From Collinsella aerofaciens (lineage in GTDB: Bacteria; Actinomycetota; Coriobacteriia; Coriobacteriales; Coriobacteriaceae), in contig NZ_JAQLDQ010000003.1 of the NCBI RefSeq assembly GCF_028209395.1, positions 1-64,000 on the forward strand: 64,000 nt of DNA, given 5' to 3'. The notes under the pieces were generated by a model that did no database searches, was not told the origin of the DNA, and saw nothing but the letters and a program-made list of their open reading frames with translations. Made by a program: the position numbers and the translations under genes. How positions within the stretch are numbered: the stretch's first letter is position 1; each line of letters opens with the position of its first letter. Positions 32,070-41,452 of this stretch are shown here, piece by piece.

Positions 32070-33093
32070 AGTCATAACATTCGGTATTCCCTCGTATAAC
32101 GCCGCCAAGGACATGGACCATTGCATCACCTCCATCTTGGAGGGGAGCAATTACGCTACCGATATCGAGATTATCGTGGTGGACGACGGCTCCAAGGACG
32201 AGACGGCCGATAAGGCCGATGAGTGGGAGGCACGTTATCCTGGAATCATCCGCGCGGTGCACCAGGAGAATGGCGGTCACGGTATTGCCGTCCTTTCGGG
32301 TCTGCGCGAGGCGCAGGGCACCTACTACAAGGTTGTCGACTCGGACGACTGGCTTGACGGCGCTGCCCTTTCGACCATGCTGTCGATTCTGCGTGGCTTT
32401 GAGGAGCGCGACCAGCGCGTTGACCTGTTTATCTCGAACTACGTGTACGAGAAGGTTTACGAGGGCACGCATACCGCTATTGGCTACAAATTTGCCCTGC
32501 CGCGCAAAAAGATCTTTTCCTGGGATCAGATCGGTCATTTCCGCCTGGACCAGAACCTTCTCATGCACAGCCTGTGCTATCGCACGGATGTGCTGCGCGA
32601 GTCCAACCTTCCCATGCCGCCGCACACGTTCTATGTGGACAACATCTACGCCTACGTGCCGCTGCCGCGTTGCAAGACCATGTACTACGCCGACATCGAC
32701 CTCTACCGCTACTTTATCGGTCGCGAGGGCCAGAGCGTCAACGAGGCAACGATGGTCAAGCGTCTGGACCAGCAGTTCCGTGTTACGCGTATCATGATGG
32801 AGTCGTACCACTTGTACAGCGATGTTGGGTCGTCGCGCCTGCGTTCGTACATGATGGGCTACTTCACCATGATGATGGCGATCTGCTCGGTGCTTACCAA
32901 GCTTTCCGAGGAAGATTGCGCCGACGAGCGCCTAAAGACGCTGTGGAATGATTTGAAGGCCTATGACGAGCGCATGTATCGTCGTGCCCGCTACGGCGTG
33001 GTCGGGTTCTTCACCAATCTGCGCGGTCGTGCCGGTGACAAAACCACACTCGGCCTATACCGTCTTGCCTCAAAGATCTTCAAATTCAACTAG
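32062..33093 (+). CDS. glycosyltransferase family 2
   Basis: About 343 residues with a GT-A fold: ITFGIPSYNAAKDMDHC, EIIVVDDGSKDET, KVVDSDDWLD (DxD-type metal site), then a C-terminal helical region. ATG 32062 overlaps the glf stop, so the two are translated together. It is likely to transfer galactofuranose or another sugar to a wall or capsule glycan; acceptor unknown. The gene ends IFKFN, and the same DNA end recurs in inverted form 140 bp downstream. Confidence 0.85.
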   Translation: MHKVITFGIPSYNAAKDMDHCITSILEGSNYATDIEIIVVDDGSKDETADKADEWEARYPGIIRAVHQENGGHGIAVLSGLREAQGTYYKVVDSDDWLDGAALSTMLSILRGFEERDQRVDLFISNYVYEKVYEGTHTAIGYKFALPRKKIFSWDQIGHFRLDQNLLMHSLCYRTDVLRESNLPMPPHTFYVDNIYAYVPLPRCKTMYYADIDLYRYFIGREGQSVNEATMVKRLDQQFRVTRIMMESYHLYSDVGSSRLRSYMMGYFTMMMAICSVLTKLSEEDCADERLKTLWNDLKAYDERMYRRARYGVVGFFTNLRGRAGDKTTLGLYRLASKIFKFN

Positions 33094-33125
33094 CTGCTGA
33101 GTAATCGCTGCTGATAGGTTGACTG

Positions 33126-33203
33126 GGCCCCTTGGCCTTTAGTTTGCTACTGCGAACAGTCCGGCTCGTGCGGAACTTGTATCAAACTAAAGGCCAAGGG
33201 GCC
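33126..33203. repeat. 21-bp perfect inverted repeat after the glycosyltransferase gene
   Basis: Arms 33126-33146 and 33183-33203 (GGCCCCTTGGCCTTTAGTTT plus one base) pair exactly around a 36-base loop with an inner AGTCCG/CGGAACT pairing. It may act as terminator for the glf operon but has no T run. Confidence 0.8.
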
Positions 33204-33232
33204 TCTGCTATAAGAATCGATTGTCGGGTTAT

Positions 33233-33266
33233 TTGAATTTGAAGATCTTCGAAGCGCGGTACACAG
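33233..33266 (-). pseudogene. inverted remnant matching the 3' end of the glycosyltransferase gene
   Basis: On the minus strand the sequence reads VYRASKIFKFK and a stop, close to the YRLASKIFKFN end of the GT2 gene. Seventeen bases, AAGATCTTCAAATTCAA, are identical and inverted with respect to 33073-33089. It may be the relic of a second glycosyltransferase gene or an arm of a large stem-loop. Confidence 0.4.
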
Positions 33267-33296
33267 GGGCCTGGGCTGAAAAGAATTAGGTTGGAA

Positions 33297-33425
33297 GTCG
33301 GTCGGAGGCGGGCGGGCATTACGTTTGTCGCGAGTTCCGCATGCAAAGAAGGCCACTTAATGTGGCCTTCGTCTTGCATAGGACTGTAGAGCAGCAAACG
33401 TAACGCCCGCCCGTCTCCGACCGAC
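33297..33425. repeat. 31-bp inverted repeat with internal terminator hairpin
   Basis: Arms 33297-33327 and 33395-33425 pair over 31 positions with two differences, both tolerated as G-U on one strand or the other. Inside, ATGCAAAGAAGGCCAC pairs with GTGGCCTTCGTCTTGCAT around TTAAT. It lies 12 bp from the stop of the P1 peptidase gene (minus strand), and GGCCTTCTTT on that strand can terminate transcription. Together with the two elements before it, this fills 33094-33436. Confidence 0.8.
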
Positions 33426-33436
33426 GGTCGAGTGGA

Positions 33437-34438
33437 CTACTTCGCGGCGCCGGGGATGCCGTGGGAGGTTTTGGCGGTTTTGGCTCCGTTTACGATGGCG
33501 GTCTGTAGGGCCCTTACTGCGAGCATGCCCAGCAGGTCTAGGGGAACGGCGGCGCTTGCTTGGGCGCCCAGTTTGCCGCTGGCGAGGGTGTAGATGGTGT
33601 CGCCATCGTTGGTGGTGTGCGTGGGACGGATGGCGTGTGCGTAGGCGTCTGCGGCCATCTGGGAGACCTTGGTGGCTTGTGCCTTAGTGAGTTCCACGTT
33701 GGTGACGATGCAGCTGATGGTGGTGTTGGTGCGGTCGAGCGGCATCTGCATGGATCCGGCGGCGGCAAAGGCTGCGAGTTCCATGTCGACGATCTGGTCG
33801 CTATCGGCTGCGGCGCGCATACCGGCGACCCACTCGCCGGTGAAGGGGTCGACAACGTTGCCGCAGGCGTTGACCGAGACCACGGCGCCCACCTTGATGG
33901 GGCCGAGAGCCAAAGCGGCAGCGCCAAGGCCGGCCTTCATGCAGGTAGCGGGGCCCATGAGCTTACCCACGGTAGCGCCCGTGCCGGCGCCTACGTTGCC
34001 CTGTTCGAGCTTGGTGGGGGTGTGGTCGAGTGCTTCGCGCACGGCGGCGATGCCGGCCTCAATGTCGGGGCGAACGGTGGGGTTACCAAAGGCGAGATCG
34101 AAGATACAGCTGGAGCACACGATAGGCACCTGCGTGGGGCCGACGGGAAGGCCGATGCCGCGGCTCTCAAGCTCGCGAGCGACGCCGCTTGCAGCCTCGA
34201 GGCCAAAGGCCGATCCACCCGAAAGGCAGACGGCGTGGACCTTGTCGACGGTGTTCTCGGGTCGCAGCAGGTCGGTTTCGCGCGATGCTGGAGCACCGCC
34301 GCGAACGTCAACGCCGCCGGTGGCGCCCTCGGGTGCCACGATTACGGTGCAACCGGTGCCGGCCTCCTCGTCCGTATAGTTGCCATAGCAAAAGCCATCG
34401 ATATCGCAGACGTCAATGGCCTCGAGCAGTGTATCCAT
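33437..34438 (-). CDS. P1 family (DmpA/S58) self-processing peptidase
   Basis: The 333-residue protein has the P1/S58 layout: GTGCTVIVAPEGATGGVDVRGG near the N-terminus, LSGGSAFGL, NVGAGTGATVGK, and the autocleavage segment DRTNTTISCIVTN where the Thr after Asn becomes the nucleophile. Relatives include aminopeptidase DmpA and nylon oligomer hydrolase NylC. The physiological substrate is unknown. It ends beside a large inverted repeat. Confidence 0.88.
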   Translation of the reverse strand: MDTLLEAIDVCDIDGFCYGNYTDEEAGTGCTVIVAPEGATGGVDVRGGAPASRETDLLRPENTVDKVHAVCLSGGSAFGLEAASGVARELESRGIGLPVGPTQVPIVCSSCIFDLAFGNPTVRPDIEAGIAAVREALDHTPTKLEQGNVGAGTGATVGKLMGPATCMKAGLGAAALALGPIKVGAVVSVNACGNVVDPFTGEWVAGMRAAADSDQIVDMELAAFAAAGSMQMPLDRTNTTISCIVTNVELTKAQATKVSQMAADAYAHAIRPTHTTNDGDTIYTLASGKLGAQASAAVPLDLLGMLAVRALQTAIVNGAKTAKTSHGIPGAAK

Positions 34439-34539
34439 GTTTAACTCCTATCGGTTTTCCGCCGCGCCTTGTGCCCGGTCGGGATCCGTACGGTACGCCA
34501 AAATTGTAGGCGCCGGGGGATACCCAGCGCCAGATGCAA

Positions 34540-35121
34540 TTACGAGAGTTTTTGAATCGCGCGCGCGACGCGGGCGATGGGTAGGCCCACCACGTTATAG
34601 AAGTCGCCCGAAATATCGTGCACGAGCATGCGTCCTCCTGTGCCCTGAATGCCGTAGGCGCCGGCCTTGTCCATGGGCTCACCCGAGGCGACGTAGTGCT
34701 CGATCTGCTCGTCGGTGAGCTCGTAGAACGTCACGTCGGTCACATCGACAAAGGACAGGCTTTCGGCGGCATGCGGGGCGGCCGTATCGCCTGCCTTAAC
34801 GATGCAGACGCCGGTTGCGACCTGGTGCGTGCGGCCCGAAAGCTCACGGAGCATAGTGCGCGCCTCGTCCTCGGTTGCCGGCTTGCCCAGAATCTTGCCG
34901 TCAAAGGTGACGATGGTGTCGGCCGCGACCGTCAGCTCATTGGGCTCGGCATACTCGGCAGCAACGGCAGCCGCCTTGGCGCGTGCCAAGCGCTCGACAA
35001 GCGTGAGCGGGGCCTCGCCATCAAAGGGCGTTTCGTCGATATCCGCGGGAATCACGCGAATGTTGTAGCCTGCCTCGCGCATCAGCTCTATGCGTCGCGG
35101 CGATTGCGAAGCCAAAATCAT
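34540..35121 (-). CDS. maf: Maf family nucleoside triphosphate pyrophosphatase
   Basis: The 193-residue protein begins MILASQSPRRIELMREAGY, and has VAADTIVTFDGKILGKP and AYGIQGTGG motifs of Maf proteins. These hydrolyse non-canonical or dTTP/UTP nucleotides and have been linked to septum control. The start codon overlaps the DJ-1 gene stop (ATGA, 4 bases), so the two are co-translated. Confidence 0.92.
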   Translation of the reverse strand: MILASQSPRRIELMREAGYNIRVIPADIDETPFDGEAPLTLVERLARAKAAAVAAEYAEPNELTVAADTIVTFDGKILGKPATEDEARTMLRELSGRTHQVATGVCIVKAGDTAAPHAAESLSFVDVTDVTFYELTDEQIEHYVASGEPMDKAGAYGIQGTGGRMLVHDISGDFYNVVGLPIARVARAIQKLS

Positions 35122-35660
35122 AGTTGGATGCCCTCGGCGACCTTCTCGACGGCCTTGTCGCCGGCGAGCGTGCGCAGCAGCTCCAATGCAAAGGGGAGGG
35201 ACTGTGCCATGCCGCTGGCAGTGATGATGTTGCCGTCTTGCGTGACCTTCTCGCCGGTATAGGCGCCTTCGGGGAAGCTTTTCTCAAAGCCAGGGAAGCA
35301 CGTGGCATGGCGCCCCTCGAGCAGGTCGAGCTCGCCCAGGATAAACGGGGCGGCGCAGATGGCGGCGACGTGCTTGGTTGCGGCGAACTCGCAGACCACG
35401 TCGCAGACGCGCTGATCTGCGCGCAGGTTGGTGGCACCGGGCAGGCCGCCGGGCAGCACGACGCAGTCGTACTCGTCAAAGTTGATCTCATCAAAGAGCG
35501 CATCGCAGGTCACGGGAATCTGCAGCGAGCTTACGACCTCGCGCGTGGGCATGATCGAGACGAGCGTGGCACGCACGCCGCCGCGACGCATGACATCGAC
35601 CATGGTCAAGCATTCAATAGTTTCAAAGCCATCGGCGGCGAGAACGGCAACGCTGGGCAT
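35118..35660 (-). CDS. DJ-1/PfpI family protein
   Basis: About 180 residues: MPSVAVLAADGFETIE, VLPGGLPGATNLRAD and the nucleophile-elbow Cys in AAICAAPF, as in DJ-1/YajL/ThiJ proteins. Functions suggested for the family include oxidative-stress chaperone and glyoxalase or deglycase activity. ATG 35660 has AAAGGA 8 bases upstream; an in-frame ATG 24 bases earlier lacks one. Operonic with maf. Confidence 0.9.
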   Translation of the reverse strand: MPSVAVLAADGFETIECLTMVDVMRRGGVRATLVSIMPTREVVSSLQIPVTCDALFDEINFDEYDCVVLPGGLPGATNLRADQRVCDVVCEFAATKHVAAICAAPFILGELDLLEGRHATCFPGFEKSFPEGAYTGEKVTQDGNIITASGMAQSLPFALELLRTLAGDKAVEKVAEGIQL

Positions 35661-35765
35661 GAGGGTTCCTTTCATAGGCGGCATACAATTAGCCGTCTTA
35701 TACCCCGAAGACCTCCGCTTGCCACGCTCGATTTCCCAATGATTTTCTGAGCAATGATTAAGCGG

Positions 35766-37079
35766 CTAGTTGCGCCTAAGGTGGACGACGGTCTCGCAGT
35801 GGAAGGTTTGTGGGAACAGGTCGACTGGCGTGATCTTTACGGGGGAGAAGGTGCCTTCTTCGACAAAGCGTTTGAGATCGCGCGCCAGGGTGGCCGGGTC
35901 GCAGCTCACGTAGGCGACATCGCGGGCACTCGTGCTGGCGATAAGGCCGATCGCCTCGGGGGCGAGGCCTGCGCGCGGCGGGTCGACCACCAAGATGTCG
36001 GCATCCTGGTCGGGGAACTCGCGCACCGCGTCTCCGCCAATGACGTCGACGTTATCAAGCTTGTTGATTTCCAGGTTACGGCGTAGATCGCGCACGGCGG
36101 GGCCGTAGGCCTCGACGGCAGCGACAAAGTCGCAGCGGCGGGCGAGCGGCAGGGTAAAGGTGCCGGCACCGCAGTACAGGTCCACGGCAAGCTCGTCTTC
36201 CTGCGGGTCGAGCGCTTCCATGACAAGATCGATCAAAATCTCGGCACCCTTGGTGTTGACCTGGAAAAAAGACGGGGCAGACAAGCGCATCTGATCCTCG
36301 GCGATATTCTCGGTCCATGAGCCCTCTCCGGCGAGCATTTCGACCTTGGAGACACGGCGGGCCTTCTTTTCGCCCTTGCTCATCACGCGTACGATGCTCG
36401 TAGGATGAGCGGCGTCCGCCAGCACGCGGGAGACCTGCGAGCGCGGAAAAGAGCCTGTGGGCGTCCAGAGTGCGACCTCGAGTGCCTTGGTGCGGCGCGA
36501 TGCGCGAATGCCCACGCGTTCGAGCCCCAAGTCATGGCTGCCGCTTAGATAGTTGAGTGCGCCGACGACCGATTTGAGTGCCTTCGGGAAGCGCTTATCG
36601 AACAGCGGACACATATCGACGGTCACGATTTTGCTGGGGTCGACACCGTGCATGCCAAGGCGCACGCGACCGTTGACGACGGTCGGTTCGAGCTCGATTT
36701 TATTGCGGTAGCCCCAGTCGTCCTTGGTGTGGCAGATGGGCTGTACCAACTCATCTGCCAGCTCAGGAGCGAACTTGCCGATGCGCTCGAGCGTGGAGCG
36801 CAGGTTTTGCTCCTTGGCGGCGAGCTGTGCCGTGCGTGAGAGATTGCCCCACGAGCAGCCGCCGCAGATGCCCACGAAGGGGCAGGGAGGCTGAATGCGA
36901 TTGGGGCTTGGCTCCAGAATCTCGGTGGTGCGGGCGCGCATGAATGACTTGCCGTCCTGTACGACCTCGGCCTCGACGGTGTCGCCTGCCACGGCACCCT
37001 GCACAAAGACGGCCTTGCCGTTGTCGGCGTGCGCCAGCCCGTCGGCGCCGTAGGTCATCGATTCTATAGTGAGCTTCAT
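35766..37079 (-). CDS. 23S rRNA (uracil-5-)-methyltransferase, RlmD/RumA-like
   Basis: About 437 residues. A TRAM domain (about 1-60) is followed by an iron-sulfur Cys cluster CPFVGICGGC with a fourth Cys further on. The SAM-binding VDLYCGAGTFTLPLA and the catalytic SCDPATLARDL follow. The family makes m5U in 23S rRNA or tRNA; which uridine is modified cannot be told from sequence. ATG 37079 (MKLTIES) is the family-like start; 12 more in-frame codons precede it. Confidence 0.9.
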   Translation of the reverse strand: MKLTIESMTYGADGLAHADNGKAVFVQGAVAGDTVEAEVVQDGKSFMRARTTEILEPSPNRIQPPCPFVGICGGCSWGNLSRTAQLAAKEQNLRSTLERIGKFAPELADELVQPICHTKDDWGYRNKIELEPTVVNGRVRLGMHGVDPSKIVTVDMCPLFDKRFPKALKSVVGALNYLSGSHDLGLERVGIRASRRTKALEVALWTPTGSFPRSQVSRVLADAAHPTSIVRVMSKGEKKARRVSKVEMLAGEGSWTENIAEDQMRLSAPSFFQVNTKGAEILIDLVMEALDPQEDELAVDLYCGAGTFTLPLARRCDFVAAVEAYGPAVRDLRRNLEINKLDNVDVIGGDAVREFPDQDADILVVDPPRAGLAPEAIGLIASTSARDVAYVSCDPATLARDLKRFVEEGTFSPVKITPVDLFPQTFHCETVVHLRRN

Positions 37080-37124
37080 ATTCCTGCCTGTCATTCGCGT
37101 TGTTGTTCGCACCATGGTAGCAGG

Positions 37125-37169
37125 GAAAAGCGCCCCGCATCCGAGGCTTTCCTCAAATGCGGGGCGCTT
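37125..37169 (-). terminator. terminator after ppk
   Basis: On the minus strand AAGCGCCCCGCAT pairs with ATGCGGGGCGCTT and is followed by TTCCC. It lies 24 bases after the ppk stop and before the rRNA methyltransferase gene. Confidence 0.85.
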
Positions 37170-37192
37170 CTACAAACTGCTTCTACAAACGA

Positions 37193-39595
37193 CTATTTCG
37201 TCTTGCCGGTAATGAGCGTCTTAAGACCCAGGCCGATCAGACCCAGGCCCATGCGCACGCGGCCGGGGCGATGGCGCTCGATGGCCTTGGTCGTGCCAGC
37301 GGGCTTCTTGCGACGGGCACTCGTCTCGGGCACGGGCTTAGCTGCCTGCGGCTCGGGCTGAGGTGCAGGTGCAGGCTCGGGCTCAATGACGGTCGCCTGG
37401 ACCTCTTGGACTTTGGGTGCTACCGGCTGCGGCTCGGGCTCGGGGGCGGGTTTCGCCTCAATGACGGGCTCGGGCGCGGGCTCAGCGTTGCGATAGGCAC
37501 GCTCCAGCAGGGCTTCCTGCGAGTTGAAGGGTTTCTCACCCTCTGCACGCTCCACGGGGACCCAGGTGCCGTCGCTCGTGAGGCTGCGAGCCTTCACGTT
37601 GTCGCGCAGCTGCATGCCCATGTACTCGTGCACTAGGGCGCGGCAGGTGGGGTCGAGCACGGGGAAGGCAATCTCCACGCGGTGCTCGGTGTTGCGCGTC
37701 ATCATGTCTGCCGAGCTCAGGTAAATCATGTCCGAGTCCACGCCGAAAGCATAGACGCGCGCGTGCTCCAAAAAGCGTCCGACGATGGAGCGGACATGCA
37801 CGTTCTCGGTCTTGCCAGGAACACCGGGCTTGAGGCACGAGATGCCGCGGATGATCATGTCTACGCGCACGCCGGCACACGATGCCTCGGCGATTTTGTC
37901 GATGACCTCGCGGTCGGTGAGCGAGTTGAGCTTAAAGAACACACGGGCGGGCTCGCCAGCGAGAGCGCGCTGAATCTCGCGGTCAAGCCCGCGCATGATG
38001 AGCGGTTTCAGTCCGACGGGCGCCACACCCAGGAAGCGGTAGTCGCCGCGCAGGTTGCCCAGCGACAGATTGCGGAAGAACAGGTTGGCGTCTTCACCGA
38101 TGCCGGGATGGGCTGTCATGAGCATAAAGTCGCTGTAGAGTTTGGCCGTCTTCTCGTTAAAGTTGCCGGTGCCCAAAAGCGTGAGGCGGGTGAGCGCCAT
38201 GCCCTCGCGATAGGTGAGCTGGCAGATCTTGGAGTGGCACTTAAAGCCCTCGGAGCCGTAGATGACGGTGCAGCCTGCCTCTTCCAGACGCTCGGCCCAC
38301 TCGATGTTGTTCTGCTCGTCGAAGCGGGCGCGGAGCTCCATGAGCACCGTGACCTCTTTGCCGTTCTCAGCAGCGTCGATCAGCGACTCGCACAGGCGGC
38401 TCTGCTTGGCCACGCGGTAGAGCGTGATGCGCAGCGAGATGCACTCGGGGTCGTAGGCGGCCTCGTGCACCAGATCCAGGAAGGGGTTCATGGCCTCGTA
38501 GGGATAAAAGAGCAGCTTGTCGTGCTGCAGCACCTGCTCGCGGATGGAGCGGGTCATGTCGATGGTGGGATTGGGCTGCGGCCTAAACGGCGTAAAGAGC
38601 AGCTCGTTGCGCAGGTGCTCGGGAATCTTGCCCTCAATGCCAAAGACGTAGCCCAGGTCGAGCGGGATATCGCAGGTAAAGACAGAGCGGCGCGAAAGCT
38701 CGAGCGCCTTGCGGATGGTCTTGAGCGTTGCCTTCTCGAGCGACCCCGAGACCGCGAGCACTACCGGCTGCAGACGCAGGCGCTTCTTGAGGATGCGCTT
38801 CATGTGCTGGCGGTAGTCCTCTTCCTCTTCGACGCCCTCGCCGTCCGGATCGATGTCGGCGTTGCGGGTGACGCGGATCAGCGCACGATCCAGCGGCTTA
38901 TAGGAGCCAAAGCAGCTGTCCAGGCAGGCGAGGATGACGTCCTCGAGCAAGATGTAGGAGTAGGTGCCGGTGGGCGAGGGGATCTCGACCACGCGGTTCA
39001 TCGAGGTGGGAATCTCGATAAGGCCCAGCAGGCTCTCCTCGTCGGTGGCGCCGTCCAGACCACAGGCCAGATAGAGCGCGCCATTGCGTAGGTTGGGGAA
39101 GGGGTGGCGAGGATCGATGACCAGCGGCGAGATGACCGGCGACACGTAGGCCTGGAAGTAGCGGGTTACAAAGGTGCGCTCCTCGGGCGTAAGCGAATCG
39201 ATGCGGGCGCGGTGAACGCCCAAGGTGTCGAGCTTGCCCTCGATGCTCTTAAAGATGGACTCCCAACGGGTAAGGAGCCCGGGCATTTCGGCCATGACAG
39301 CATCGACCTGTTCGGAGGCGGTCATATTGCTCTTGTTGTCGACAGGTTGCTTTTTGAGCTCTGCCAGATCGGACAGGCCGCCCACGCGCACCATGAGAAA
39401 CTCGTCGAGGTTAGACTCGAAAATCGACACGAACTTTAGACGCTCGAACAGCGGAACGGTCTCATCGAAGGCTTCGTCAAGCACACGGTTGTCAAAGCGT
39501 AGCCAGCTGAGCTCTCGGTTCTGCGTGTACGAGAAGTCGCGAGGCGGTTTGCGCAGCTTTGCGGCGGCTTGCTTTTTTTCGATTTTGCTCGGCAT
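37193..39595 (-). CDS. ppk: polyphosphate kinase 1 with a Pro/Glu-rich C-terminal tail
   Basis: About 800 residues. PPK1 domains run from the N-terminal helical domain (YTQNRELSWLRFDNRVLDEA) through the head to two C-terminal PLD-like domains. The autophosphorylated His is in GFKCHSKICQL, and a second conserved segment is YLSSADMMTRNTEHRVEIA. It makes polyphosphate from ATP. After about residue 700 there is a tail not found in typical PPK1: repeated EPAPEP/PEPEPQP units, then a basic segment and a glycine-rich hydrophobic end (MGLGLIGLGLKTLITGKTK). This may tether the enzyme to the membrane or a partner. Confidence 0.92.
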   Translation of the reverse strand: MPSKIEKKQAAAKLRKPPRDFSYTQNRELSWLRFDNRVLDEAFDETVPLFERLKFVSIFESNLDEFLMVRVGGLSDLAELKKQPVDNKSNMTASEQVDAVMAEMPGLLTRWESIFKSIEGKLDTLGVHRARIDSLTPEERTFVTRYFQAYVSPVISPLVIDPRHPFPNLRNGALYLACGLDGATDEESLLGLIEIPTSMNRVVEIPSPTGTYSYILLEDVILACLDSCFGSYKPLDRALIRVTRNADIDPDGEGVEEEEDYRQHMKRILKKRLRLQPVVLAVSGSLEKATLKTIRKALELSRRSVFTCDIPLDLGYVFGIEGKIPEHLRNELLFTPFRPQPNPTIDMTRSIREQVLQHDKLLFYPYEAMNPFLDLVHEAAYDPECISLRITLYRVAKQSRLCESLIDAAENGKEVTVLMELRARFDEQNNIEWAERLEEAGCTVIYGSEGFKCHSKICQLTYREGMALTRLTLLGTGNFNEKTAKLYSDFMLMTAHPGIGEDANLFFRNLSLGNLRGDYRFLGVAPVGLKPLIMRGLDREIQRALAGEPARVFFKLNSLTDREVIDKIAEASCAGVRVDMIIRGISCLKPGVPGKTENVHVRSIVGRFLEHARVYAFGVDSDMIYLSSADMMTRNTEHRVEIAFPVLDPTCRALVHEYMGMQLRDNVKARSLTSDGTWVPVERAEGEKPFNSQEALLERAYRNAEPAPEPVIEAKPAPEPEPQPVAPKVQEVQATVIEPEPAPAPQPEPQAAKPVPETSARRKKPAGTTKAIERHRPGRVRMGLGLIGLGLKTLITGKTK

Positions 39596-40150
39596 ATGCA
39601 TCTGTCCGTTCAGTCCCCGCAGGGGACGGTAGCCTAACCCTATTCACTATTGTCTCAATTTAGTCGACTTGTGGCACGGACGTATTGTGCGAACGGTATC
39701 TTTACCTACTTCTTACGCTGACAAGTCATAGGACTGACGCCCTGCTCGTCTGCAAGCGGTCTATATCCTCACTCAACTGGTACGTAAGTGTGAATAAGAA
39801 TGATGGATAGCTGAATATCATTGAATGCAGGCGGAAACGTAAACAAACATCATTTATATACATAAAACCGATTTAGCTATGCAATTCTGAATCAAAAGTT
39901 TAGAGATGCAATTGCAAATAGTTTTTAGGAAAAAAGAGCGTTTACCTTAGAAAAGTTACTTTAGAACGCCGAAGTACATTATGGGGGAATCTCATGCGAT
40001 ATACCGTTCATCGCACTTTGTTGACCGTTCGGGGGCGAGGTGGAATTGCGGGTGGAATTTGGATATAACTAGAGCTGTCAGCAAGCAGCGTCCGCTATGG
40101 AAGGGCGCTGAGAGATTCGGCCGAAAGGCCCGAAAGAAAGGTAGGAGGCC
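39596..40150 (+). promoter_or_regulatory. long AT-rich regulatory region of arcA copy 1
   Basis: No gene is seen in this 555-bp AT-rich stretch between divergent ppk and arcA. It contains TGAATAAGAATGA (39791 on) and TGAATATCATTGA (39812 on), similar to ARG-box halves, TATGCAATT (39888 on), and CCGTTCGGGGGCGAGGTGG (40025 on). TTTGGATATAAC (40059 on) is a likely -10 region. The same blocks recur at similar distances before arcA copy 2, in diverged sequence. Ribosome site AGGAGG before 40151. Confidence 0.55.
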
Positions 40151-41392
40151 ATGACGAAAGGTCTGCACGTGCCTTCCGAGATCGGCAAGCTCAGGAAGGT
40201 CTGCCTGCACCGTCCCGGCGACGAGCTCCTCAACCTGCCGCCCGACGAGCTCGAGCGACTCCTGTTCGACGACGTCCCGTTCCTGGAGGTCGCGCAGCAG
40301 GAGCACGACACCTTCGCCCAGATCCTGAGGGACCAGGGCGTGGAGGTCCTCTATCTCGAGAACCTCGTCGCCGAGGTGTTCGACCAGGTCCCCGGCGCCC
40401 GCGCCGAGTTCACCGACCAGTACATCGCCGAGGCCGGCATCCGCGGCCAGCACATGCCGCAGATCGTCCGCGAGAAGCTGGACTCCATCGAGGACAACCT
40501 CGAGTTCGTCAAGAAGACCATGGCCGGCATGACCAAGTCCGAGATCGACATGCCCCTCACGGCGTCCACGACCCTCGACTCCCTGGTCAACTCCGAGTCC
40601 GAGTCCGACCTGATCATCGACCCGATGCCCAACCTCTACTTCACCCGCGACCCGTTCGCGGTCATCGGCGAGGGCGTCAACCTCAACCGCATGTACTCGG
40701 TCACCCGCAACCGCGAGACCCTGTACGGCAAGTACATCTTCAAGTACCACCCCGACTACAAGGACGTCTCGCTGTACTTCCGCCGCGACTGCCAGTTCCA
40801 CACCGAGGGCGGCGACGTGCTGAACATCAACGAGAAGACCCTCGCCGTCGGCATCTCCCAGCGCACCCAGGCCGCCGCGATCGACGTCATGGCCCAGCAC
40901 ATCTTCTGGAACTCCGACTCCAAGGTCGAGCGCATCCTGGCCTTCGACATCCCGGTCTCGCGCGCCTTCATGCACCTCGACACGGTCTTCACCCAGATCG
41001 ACGTCGATAAGTTCACGATCCACCCCGCCATCATGGGCACCCTGCGCGTCTACGAGCTGACCGCCGGCAAGAACCCGGGCGACGTGAACATCCGCCTGAT
41101 CGAGGACACCCTCGAGCACGTCCTGGAGGACGCCACCGGCGTCGACCAGGTCAAGCTGATCCCCTGCGGCGGCGGCGACCCGATCGCGGCCTCCCGCGAG
41201 CAGTGGAACGACGGCTCCAACACCCTGTGCGTCGAGCCCGGCAAGATCTGCGTCTACGCCCGCAACACCGTCACCAACGACGTGCTGTACAAGGAGGGCC
41301 TGGACCTTCTCGTCGTGCCCTCCGCCGAGCTCTCCCGCGGCCGCGGCGGCCCGCGCTGCATGAGCATGCCCTTCTGGCGCGAGGACCTCTAA
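40151..41392 (+). CDS. arcA: arginine deiminase, copy 1
   Basis: The 413-residue enzyme hydrolyses L-arginine to citrulline and ammonia. Family motifs: LRKVCLHRPG, NLYFTRDPFAVIG, HTEGGDVL, FMHLDTVFT (catalytic His and Asp) and the nucleophile Cys403 in GRGGPRCMSMP. Synonymous codons end almost only in C or G, suggesting very high expression. It differs from copy 2 at one base that I can see, His250 (CAC) here against Asn there. A terminator follows, so it is probably monocistronic. Confidence 0.95.
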   Translation: MTKGLHVPSEIGKLRKVCLHRPGDELLNLPPDELERLLFDDVPFLEVAQQEHDTFAQILRDQGVEVLYLENLVAEVFDQVPGARAEFTDQYIAEAGIRGQHMPQIVREKLDSIEDNLEFVKKTMAGMTKSEIDMPLTASTTLDSLVNSESESDLIIDPMPNLYFTRDPFAVIGEGVNLNRMYSVTRNRETLYGKYIFKYHPDYKDVSLYFRRDCQFHTEGGDVLNINEKTLAVGISQRTQAAAIDVMAQHIFWNSDSKVERILAFDIPVSRAFMHLDTVFTQIDVDKFTIHPAIMGTLRVYELTAGKNPGDVNIRLIEDTLEHVLEDATGVDQVKLIPCGGGDPIAASREQWNDGSNTLCVEPGKICVYARNTVTNDVLYKEGLDLLVVPSAELSRGRGGPRCMSMPFWREDL

Positions 41393-41452
41393 GGTCTTCA
41401 AGGACTCGTACGGGTCATAATACATACATCTAGCTGCCATTAGATGTCTCCC

